From contig DIGF01000035.1 in the NCBI GenBank assembly GCA_002419505.1, positions 68,042 through 132,041 of the forward strand: a stretch of DNA of 64,000 nucleotides, written 5' to 3'. The position numbers and the translations under genes are program-made. The stretch is from Caryophanales bacterium UBA5729. Its GTDB lineage: Bacteria > Bacillota_I > Bacilli_A > Izemoplasmatales > Hujiaoplasmataceae. Positions 15,935 through 22,648 of this stretch are shown one piece after another. The notes under the pieces were generated by a model, which searched no databases, was not told the origin of the DNA, and saw only the letters and a program-made list of their open reading frames with translations. Numbering within the stretch: position 1 is the first letter of the stretch; every line of letters starts with the position of its first letter.

Positions 15935-17446
15935 TTATTTCATTGTCATGTAATTGTAAATTTGTGAATCATTTAATGCGTGATAAAGCTGTTTCTTCGT
16001 TCTTAACATTTTGTTATATAAGAACCGATTTTTCGGTTCGGCGTGATAAGTTACTTTTTTAGCTTTACCTCTTAAACTATCAAAGCCTTCAATAAAAGTT
16101 TTATAATCGCCTTTAGAAACCAAAGCAGAAATTAAAGCGCCTAGTGCTGTAGCTTCAGATGAATCATAAACTGAGACAGCTTTATTGAAAACGTCAGCTT
16201 GAATTTGATTGAAGGTAGGAAACTTAGTTAATCCTCCAGCAGCGTGAATAACATCAACATAACCAATTAAATCAGCGATTAAATCAATGTTTTCAGCCAT
16301 TTCTAAAGCGATACCTTCAAGAACTGATCGCGCAAAATCTCCGCGGTTATGTTCTAAAGTTGCATTGAAGAACACACCTTTAGATAAAGGATTCCAATAA
16401 GGAGCGGCACTACCTTTAAAATGAGGAATTAATAATAAGTTTTTAGCTCCTGCTGGACTTTCCATTACTTCTTTATTAATATTATCAAAATTATCCTCTT
16501 TAAAGAATTGATCTCTGAACCAAGCATATATGTTTCCGCTAGTTAAAAGACCAGCTTCTACTACCCACTTTCCAGGGACCGCACTCGCGCTCAATAAAAC
16601 TCGCATATTTTCATCAAATACCGGTTTTTCAGCATGAGCGATAATAAAAGAACCAGTACCGATATTAGCTTCCAAAGTTCCTTCGGTAAGAACATTTAAA
16701 CCGACAGCTGCACACTGTTGATCACCACCGGCTAAAATTACATCGATATCTTTCGCAAGACCAGTCTTTTCAACCGTCTGTTCGTTTAATGTTCCTATTG
16801 AGGTTCCCGGCTTTACAATTTCAACTAATTTACTCTTATCCAAATCAAATGCAGAAATGAGTTCATCATCCCAAACAAATTTATGAATATCCATCAAAAG
16901 TGTTCTAGCTGCTTGAGTCACATCCGTTACGAATCTACCCGTTAAAAGATAAGCGACATAATCTTGTACACCGATAAATTTATAGGTTTCTTCATATAAG
17001 TCAGGCATATTGTTTTTAACCCATTTCATTTTTGGTGCTGAGAAATATGAGTCTAATCTCAATCCGGTTTTCTGATAAATTTCATACATTGAGATTTTTT
17101 CTTTTACGCTTTTTGTCTCGTCATAGCTTCTTCTATCTTGCCAGGTAATAGCGTTATATAGAGCTTTTCCTTGTTTATTAACAGGTATGATAGAAGCTCT
17201 TTGCGAAGTAAGTGAAATCGATTCAATTGTTAGTTTATTTTTTTTAGCAAAATCATTGATATCTTTTAAAGTGCCATATAATGTATCCTTCCAAGAACGA
17301 GGATCTTGTTCCACTTCAATGCCATTAAAAATTGGCGAGTAAGGCAATTGCGAAGTGAAAAGTGATTCTCCTTTTTTATCATAGAGAATCGTCCTCATAC
17401 TTTGAGTACCGACATCAACGATTGCTATTGTTTTATTTTTATTCAT
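15935..17446 (-). CDS. FGGY-family carbohydrate kinase (xylulokinase-like)
   Basis: The 503-residue kinase has the two-domain FGGY layout. The N-terminal phosphate-binding motif is IAIVDVGTQSMRT, followed by ITWQDRRS and the second domain ILAGGDQQCAAVGLNV and GTGSFIIAHAEKP. The C-terminal segment contains VIHAAGGLTKFPTFNQIQADV. It phosphorylates a sugar or polyol. In this cluster the product would be a substrate of the adjacent aldolase. ATG at 17446 overlaps the aldolase stop by 8 nt; a longer frame would begin inside the aldolase. Exact substrate unknown. Confidence 0.82.
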   Translation of the reverse strand: MNKNKTIAIVDVGTQSMRTILYDKKGESLFTSQLPYSPIFNGIEVEQDPRSWKDTLYGTLKDINDFAKKNKLTIESISLTSQRASIIPVNKQGKALYNAITWQDRRSYDETKSVKEKISMYEIYQKTGLRLDSYFSAPKMKWVKNNMPDLYEETYKFIGVQDYVAYLLTGRFVTDVTQAARTLLMDIHKFVWDDELISAFDLDKSKLVEIVKPGTSIGTLNEQTVEKTGLAKDIDVILAGGDQQCAAVGLNVLTEGTLEANIGTGSFIIAHAEKPVFDENMRVLLSASAVPGKWVVEAGLLTSGNIYAWFRDQFFKEDNFDNINKEVMESPAGAKNLLLIPHFKGSAAPYWNPLSKGVFFNATLEHNRGDFARSVLEGIALEMAENIDLIADLIGYVDVIHAAGGLTKFPTFNQIQADVFNKAVSVYDSSEATALGALISALVSKGDYKTFIEGFDSLRGKAKKVTYHAEPKNRFLYNKMLRTKKQLYHALNDSQIYNYMTMK

Positions 17447-18278
17447 AAACCTTAAACATCTCCATATGTTGCAAAATTGTTTCTTTTGCAACTTGAACAG
17501 CTATCACACTTAATTGAGAGTAGTGTACTTCTTCATTTTTTTCTATGGCTTTTCCAAAATATTGTACAACTTGACGGGATATTTCAGTATTAACATTAAT
17601 TTTAGCTATTCCATTCTTGATGCATTCATGAACAGTGTCTACTGGAGTACCACTACCTCCATGTAATACTAGAGGGATGTTTACCAAAGCCCTGATTTCT
17701 TTAAGTCTGTCAACTGAGATATTAGGCTCTCCTTTATACATTCCATGAACTGTGCCAATTGAAACCGCTAAACAATCGACTTTTGTATTTTCTACAAATT
17801 CTTTTGCTTGTAAAGGATCTGTGTAATTCGTAACTCCTTCATCTTCGTTCGAATGACTCCCTAAGGCGATTGAACCCAATTCAGCTTCCACCGTCACATT
17901 TGCTTTATGTGCATATTCAACGACAAGTCTAGTGTTTTCAAGATTCTCTTCAAAACTTAAATGAGAACCATCGTACATAACTGAAGTAAAACCTGAATCG
18001 ATAGCTTTTTTAATAGTATCGATATCTTTAGTATGATCAAGATGTAAAACCACAGGAAAATCCAAGTCCAAAGTCATAGTTCTAACTAAATTAGCAACTT
18101 CTTTCAACTCCATATTAGCTAAATATTTTTCGCCGAAAGCGATAATCGCAGGAGTTTTATTTTCTCTAATTGCTTCTATGACTGCTTTTATTGTTTCATA
18201 ATTATAAACATTAAAAGCTCCTACCGCATACTTATTTTCTAATGCTTTATATAAAACGTCGTTTAAATTAGCAATCAT
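17439..18278 (-). CDS. Class II ketose-bisphosphate aldolase
   Basis: The 279-residue zinc aldolase has HLDHTKD (first zinc histidine region), EAELGSIALG, VSIGTVHGMYKGEP (zinc histidine) and LVLHGGSGTP (zinc histidine and phosphate loop). It resembles tagatose-/fructose-bisphosphate aldolases (GatY/KbaY/FbaA). It would release dihydroxyacetone phosphate and an aldehyde. It overlaps the upstream dehydrogenase by ATGA and the downstream kinase by 8 nt. Its placement suggests a dedicated catabolic role rather than the glycolytic aldolase. Confidence 0.87.
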   Translation of the reverse strand: MIANLNDVLYKALENKYAVGAFNVYNYETIKAVIEAIRENKTPAIIAFGEKYLANMELKEVANLVRTMTLDLDFPVVLHLDHTKDIDTIKKAIDSGFTSVMYDGSHLSFEENLENTRLVVEYAHKANVTVEAELGSIALGSHSNEDEGVTNYTDPLQAKEFVENTKVDCLAVSIGTVHGMYKGEPNISVDRLKEIRALVNIPLVLHGGSGTPVDTVHECIKNGIAKINVNTEISRQVVQYFGKAIEKNEEVHYSQLSVIAVQVAKETILQHMEMFKVYE

Positions 18279-19360
18279 TTTCTAACACCAGCTAACCAAG
18301 CTTTAAAATCAACGTTTTCTAATACTTCTGGATTAAGGATGAAATTAGCTTTTTTCCCCAAAAGAAATCTTTCGATATCTTCAAATAAAAGATAAGGTGA
18401 ACCGGTTAAAACTTCTGTTGTTGTCCCAGCAATATGCGTTGTCAAAGTTACATTATCAAGATCGATGAATTTAGAATTTGGATCAATTGGTTCTTCATCA
18501 AAAACATCTAATCCCGCTCCGGCAATCTTTTTGTTTTTTAAAGCTTCATAGAGGTAATCCATATCAATTAAACCTGACCTACCAGTATTGATAATATAAG
18601 ATGTCGGTTTCATCATATCAATAAATTCTTTTGATCCCCAACCCTTGGTTGCATCAACTAAACGCAAGTGAATTGAAATGAAATCAGATTCTTTAAATAA
18701 TGTTTCTTTATCAACTGGAGTGCAGTTAGCTTCTCTTATATCTTCTTCAGGTGTGTAGGCGTCATATACAAGCACTTCTAAATCCCAACCTTGAAGTTTT
18801 TGTGCTACTAATCTCCCAATATATCCAAATCCAGCAATCCCGATTTTCTTGCCTTTTAATTGCGGTACGAAATCAACGTTAGAAAACTCTTTTTGCCAGC
18901 CTTTGTTTTTGATAGAAAAATGTGCTTTTGCGATATTTCTTGATTCAGCTAACATTAATCCCACAGCAAAATCAGAAACCGCTTCTGCGTTCCTACCCAT
19001 AACATTAAACGCTAATACACCTCTTTTTGTAGCTTCTTTTAAATTAATGTTTTCTTTACCGGCTCTAGCCAAGCCAACAATTCTTAAGTTTGGCATTGCA
19101 TCCATTAACTTTGAAGACACAGGAACAAATAATCCCGCTACTAATTCCGCATTCTTTCCTTCATTTAATACAACATCTGGCACTATTTCAATCTCGGGAC
19201 CTTGTTGTTCAACTCTTAATCTCCGATCTTGTAAAGCTGACCAATCAGTTTCAAAATCTCCCATAGCCATTTCCGGAAAAAATTTCTTTATGTGTTTTTC
19301 GTATGCTGGTTTAAACATTTCGCTTGTAATCATCGGGTCTCCTGAAATAATTGCTTTCAT
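18275..19360 (-). CDS. D-isomer-specific 2-hydroxyacid dehydrogenase
   Basis: The 361-residue NAD(P)-dependent enzyme has the Rossmann motif IGIAGFGYIGRLVA (about residue 175), the catalytic arginine in NTGRSGLID, the glutamate in LDVFDEEP and the histidine in TTHIAGTT. It resembles phosphoglycerate/glyoxylate/erythronate-4-phosphate dehydrogenases in the NAD domain, without an ACT domain. In this cluster it may oxidise or reduce a 2-hydroxyacid intermediate. It ends in a TGA overlapping the next ATG. A strong promoter and GGAGG precede it. Confidence 0.85.
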   Translation of the reverse strand: MKAIISGDPMITSEMFKPAYEKHIKKFFPEMAMGDFETDWSALQDRRLRVEQQGPEIEIVPDVVLNEGKNAELVAGLFVPVSSKLMDAMPNLRIVGLARAGKENINLKEATKRGVLAFNVMGRNAEAVSDFAVGLMLAESRNIAKAHFSIKNKGWQKEFSNVDFVPQLKGKKIGIAGFGYIGRLVAQKLQGWDLEVLVYDAYTPEEDIREANCTPVDKETLFKESDFISIHLRLVDATKGWGSKEFIDMMKPTSYIINTGRSGLIDMDYLYEALKNKKIAGAGLDVFDEEPIDPNSKFIDLDNVTLTTHIAGTTTEVLTGSPYLLFEDIERFLLGKKANFILNPEVLENVDFKAWLAGVRK

Positions 19361-19393
19361 TTTAAATCCTCCTATATTTTATATGTTTGTTTT

Positions 19394-19458
19394 TGTTCTT
19401 TTATATTCTTTCGGTGGTATTATAATACAAAACAGCATTGTTGTCAATGCTGTTTTGT
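19394..19458 (-). promoter_or_regulatory. Promoter/operator of the dehydrogenase-aldolase-kinase operon
   Basis: On the minus strand TTGACA (19442-19447) and TATAAT (19419-19424) are exactly 17 nt apart. A perfect 14-bp inverted repeat (arms 19427-19440 and 19445-19458, 4-nt spacer) covers the -35 and spacer, as a repressor operator would. Downstream at about +1 to +20 lies the AAAGAA..AAAAGAACA motif shared with the deoR and GntP leaders. Confidence 0.65.
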
Positions 19459-19475
19459 GCGATTATGTTCTTTTT

Positions 19476-20477
19476 TTATCTTTTTTTAAAGTAAGGCGCA
19501 TATTTAGCGGCTAAAATTATTGCTTCTGACATCGATATTTCATTTGCGATATTCTTTCCGGCAATGTCCATAGCTGTTCCGTGATCCACAGAAGTTCTTA
19601 AGAAAGGCATGCCGTTAGTAATTGAAATAGTGCGGTGAAAATCATAAGTCTTGGTAGCTATATGACCTTGGTCATGATATAAGGATAAAATCGCTGCCCA
19701 TTTCCCGCTTAAACCGATAGCAAAAATCGAGTCTGCTGGAATTGGACCAATTACATCATAGCCTTGCTTTTTCATTTCATCGATTGCCGGTACGATTTCT
19801 TCTTCCTCTTCCCAGCCAAACAAACCGTGTTCGCCTGAATGAGGATTAAGTCCCGCTACTGCAATAGTGCCTTTGACCCCTAAACGAGCTAAAGCTTCAT
19901 GTGACCGTTTAATGTAATCCATAATTCTAGCTTTTTTTACCATATCAATCGCAACTCTTAAAGATACATGTCTTGATAAGAAAAACACTCTTAGTTTATC
20001 AATTTCAAACATTGTTAATGGGTCATTAGTATCTGATAAAGAAGCAAAAATTTCTGTATGTCCTATAAAAGGAACATTAGCAGCTTTTAAACTTTCTTTA
20101 TTTATCGGTGTCGTAGCGATAGCGTCGATAAAATTCATTTCACTTAACTCAACGCTTTTTTTAATATATTCAAAAGCAGCTTGACCGCACATCGCATCTA
20201 CTACACCTAACTCCAATTTTTCCATATCAATGTTTTGAACCGGATGAACATAAACGTTACCTGCTATAAATTTCAATTTTTTCGGGTTTTCTTTAATCAC
20301 TATAATCTTAAGTTCTAATTTATACAGATCAATTAGGTTTTGCAACACATTGGTGTCGCCAATCAAAACTGGGTTAGCTAATTCAAGCACCCTTGAATCG
20401 CTAGCGGATTTTAAAGCTATTTCAGGTCCAATGCCTGCTGGGTCACCAATCGGCACCCCAATATATGGTTTATTCAT
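19476..20477 (-). CDS. pdxA2: PdxA2-type 4-phospho-acid-sugar dehydrogenase
   Basis: The 333-residue protein is in the PdxA (4-hydroxythreonine-4-phosphate dehydrogenase) family. It has GVPIGDPAGIGPEIALK at the N-terminus, FIGHTEIFA, LNPHSGEHGLFGWEEEEEI and SLYHDQGHI with metal-binding histidines, and TSVDHGTAMDIAGKN. Next to a DUF1537 kinase, PdxA2 homologues oxidise and decarboxylate 4-phospho-D-threonate or related acids to dihydroxyacetone phosphate. No other B6 gene is present, which favours this role. ATG at 20477 follows GAGGAGG and overlaps the kinase stop. Confidence 0.85.
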   Translation of the reverse strand: MNKPYIGVPIGDPAGIGPEIALKSASDSRVLELANPVLIGDTNVLQNLIDLYKLELKIIVIKENPKKLKFIAGNVYVHPVQNIDMEKLELGVVDAMCGQAAFEYIKKSVELSEMNFIDAIATTPINKESLKAANVPFIGHTEIFASLSDTNDPLTMFEIDKLRVFFLSRHVSLRVAIDMVKKARIMDYIKRSHEALARLGVKGTIAVAGLNPHSGEHGLFGWEEEEEIVPAIDEMKKQGYDVIGPIPADSIFAIGLSGKWAAILSLYHDQGHIATKTYDFHRTISITNGMPFLRTSVDHGTAMDIAGKNIANEISMSEAIILAAKYAPYFKKR

Positions 20478-21741
20478 TTGTTTCCTCCTCAAAATATTCA
20501 CTTATCAATAGATAAGCATCTTGATTGCCAATCATTCCGCCCTTGGTAATAATTGGCAATCCACTAAACTTGCCTTCAACTACTTTTCCATAAACGCATA
20601 GTGGCATCACCTCATCGATGAGCTCAATCCCCTTTGCGTCATTATCTAGTAAAAAACTAAGTGTAGTGTCACCGCCACTAGAGAATATTGCTTTAATGCC
20701 AATGTTTTCAATAACATATTTAGCTATCTTTGCTAAGCTTAGATTTATAATTTTTGAAACCTCGTCAACTTCAATATGCTTTTCTTTCGATATTTTAAAC
20801 AGATCAAGAATAACCCTGTTATCCAAGTCAAAAGTTGATATGACAATATGATTAAAACTAGATTTTCTAATTCTATCGGTAATTTTAACTGAAATATCAA
20901 AAATCTTATCTTCATCTAATAACTCGATTGGATTAAGAGGAATAATATCAAATACATCTTGGTTTTTTACATAAGTCAATTGATTAAAAGTGGTATCTGT
21001 TACACTGCCAACTAAGTATAAATACTTTTTAGGATCTTGTGTTTGTTTGATTTTTGCTCTAGTGTAATAAAATGTAAAAACTCCTGGATCCACAGTAATA
21101 ACACTGATGTTTTGCTCGACTAGTAACTTTGAAATTAAATCTATATCCTCATTAGTTTCCGCATCAAAAATAACACCGTCAAAAGCATAAAAACTATCGG
21201 TAATTAATTTTTTGAAGTTACTAATATCTTGATATTCCTTTTTATAAATATTAGTCAGGCTCCCAGAAAATTGCTTTTTAAACAGCTTATAGGCATCACT
21301 TGTAAATATCGGCATCTTTGGATCTTTTGCTACATCAGTATGTTCTAAACTAACTCCATTAACATAAACTTGACCGTTTAGACAAATTCTTCCTGATTTC
21401 GGAAAAGCTGGTACTATAGCGATTTTCCTCTTCGGAAAAACTTCTTTAAAGGCTTCGAGTTCAGCCCCCATATTTCCTCTTAATGTACTATCAATCCTTT
21501 TGTTCAAAACACTTACTTCTTCATTTTCAAATTGTTTTAACACTTCCAACACTCTAGCTTTTGCTACATTCGCTTCAACAGCTCTGCTGTCAGTCGAGAC
21601 TGCTAACGCATCAAAACCATCGTAATTAGGTAGAACGTGTTGGTTAATTGCACTTAAGGTTTTAAATTTAATTTTATTCAACAATATTGCACTGGCATTA
21701 GCTCCAGTGGAATCATCACATACCAGTAAAGTTTTTAACAT
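20470..21741 (-). CDS. DUF1537-family four-carbon acid sugar kinase
   Basis: The 423-residue kinase (OtnK/DtnK/DenK family) has the N-terminal substrate domain with LLVCDDSTGANA, VLNKRIDSTLRGNMG and IVPAFPKSGRICLNGQVYVNG, and a C-terminal nucleotide domain with FSSGGDTTLSFLL and ITKGGMIG. These enzymes phosphorylate threonate, erythronate or similar acids at the terminal hydroxyl. Directly followed by pdxA2. ATG at 21741 lies one base after the deoR TGA stop. A longer frame from 21771 is inside deoR and less likely. Confidence 0.88.
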   Translation of the reverse strand: MLKTLLVCDDSTGANASAILLNKIKFKTLSAINQHVLPNYDGFDALAVSTDSRAVEANVAKARVLEVLKQFENEEVSVLNKRIDSTLRGNMGAELEAFKEVFPKRKIAIVPAFPKSGRICLNGQVYVNGVSLEHTDVAKDPKMPIFTSDAYKLFKKQFSGSLTNIYKKEYQDISNFKKLITDSFYAFDGVIFDAETNEDIDLISKLLVEQNISVITVDPGVFTFYYTRAKIKQTQDPKKYLYLVGSVTDTTFNQLTYVKNQDVFDIIPLNPIELLDEDKIFDISVKITDRIRKSSFNHIVISTFDLDNRVILDLFKISKEKHIEVDEVSKIINLSLAKIAKYVIENIGIKAIFSSGGDTTLSFLLDNDAKGIELIDEVMPLCVYGKVVEGKFSGLPIITKGGMIGNQDAYLLISEYFEEETNE

Positions 21742-21742
21742 C

Positions 21743-22516
21743 TCAATCCACCTTTTTTTCGCATTTGACATTGATGTATTCTGTTGATGACTTTAATGTA
21801 AAATTAGGTACAGTCTGAATATCAAAATCACTAATGACAACGTCGAAATCGTTAATATTAAAAATCTTGTAAAGCGATTTGCTAAAAAACTTAGAAGAGT
21901 CAACTAATAATACTGATTTTTCCGCTGCTTCAAAAGCAATTTTCTTGATTTTCATTCGATTAATATCTGGTGTACACATATTCATATCATTATCAACTGA
22001 AGATGTACCTAAAAAAGCAATATCGATATTAAATCCCTTCAACATATCTTGAGCATAAGCATCGGTAACGCTGCCGGTTTCTTTACCAATTAAACCACCT
22101 AAAAATAAAACAATATTATTTGTTAACATCAGATGTGTCGAAATCCTAATATCATTTGTAATTACCGTTAATCCTTCTGTCGGGAGTTTTAATGCTAATT
22201 CATAAGTTGTTGTTCCGGCATCTAGGTAGATAATTTTGTTTTTTTCAATAAAAGTTACAGCTTTTTTTGTTATGCATTGTTTAATTTCCGCATTTTCTTC
22301 TCGCTTATCATTATATGCCATCTCTTGCAATAAAACTCGATTCATTAAAGCTCCTCCGTGAGTTCTCTGTAAAAGGTTATTCTCATGAAGCTTTTCCAAA
22401 TCGCGTCTAATAGTCATTTTTGACACTTTAAATCTGTCTGCTAATTCTTCAACGGTTACATTACCTTTTTCCGTTAAAATCTCAAGGATTTGTAACTGGC
22501 GATTATTACTTATCAT
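21743..22516 (-). CDS. DeoR-family transcriptional repressor
   Basis: The 257-residue regulator has the DeoR N-terminal helix-turn-helix (NRQLQILEILTEKGNVTVEELADRF then SKMTIRRDLEKL) and the C-terminal sugar-phosphate sensor domain with IYLDAGTTTYELA and FLGTSSVDNDMNMCTPD. It is the first gene of the acid-sugar cluster and likely controls it in response to a phosphorylated intermediate. ATG at 22516 follows AGGAGG; the longer open frame lacks a site. It ends with TGA, one of the pieces of evidence for the standard stop code. Confidence 0.88.
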   Translation of the reverse strand: MISNNRQLQILEILTEKGNVTVEELADRFKVSKMTIRRDLEKLHENNLLQRTHGGALMNRVLLQEMAYNDKREENAEIKQCITKKAVTFIEKNKIIYLDAGTTTYELALKLPTEGLTVITNDIRISTHLMLTNNIVLFLGGLIGKETGSVTDAYAQDMLKGFNIDIAFLGTSSVDNDMNMCTPDINRMKIKKIAFEAAEKSVLLVDSSKFFSKSLYKIFNINDFDVVISDFDIQTVPNFTLKSSTEYINVKCEKKVD

Positions 22517-22528
22517 ATTTTCCTCCTT

Positions 22529-22586
22529 GTTTGAATATGTTCTTTTTTGTTTGTTTTTATTGTAACATGTTTTATTTTTTATTGCA
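22529..22586 (-). promoter_or_regulatory. deoR promoter with autoregulatory motif
   Basis: On the minus strand TTGCAA and TACAAT lie 17 nt apart. They are followed near +1 by AAAAACAAACA and AAAAAGAACA, also present, in a similar position, in the dehydrogenase promoter. This suggests the DeoR protein binds its own promoter. Confidence 0.5.
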
Positions 22587-22617
22587 ATCAAAAACGTCAC
22601 AAATTTTAACAAATAAA

Positions 22618-22643
22618 AAAGGGACGTAAAATTACGTCCCTTT
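22618..22643 (-). terminator. Terminator after the pullulanase gene
   Basis: A perfect 12-bp stem AAAGGGACGTAA / TTACGTCCCTTT is followed by a T-run on the minus strand, six bases after the stop. Confidence 0.85.
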
Positions 22644-22648
22644 AGAAT

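Noticed and set aside
18849..19514. A 221-codon open frame on the plus strand
   Set aside because: It lies opposite the dehydrogenase gene and its promoter, has no ribosome binding site and reads as the shadow of a coding frame.
19476..20477. PdxA as a vitamin B6 biosynthesis gene
   Set aside because: The neighbour is a DUF1537 kinase and a DeoR regulator and no other pdx gene is present, so the PdxA2 catabolic role fits better.
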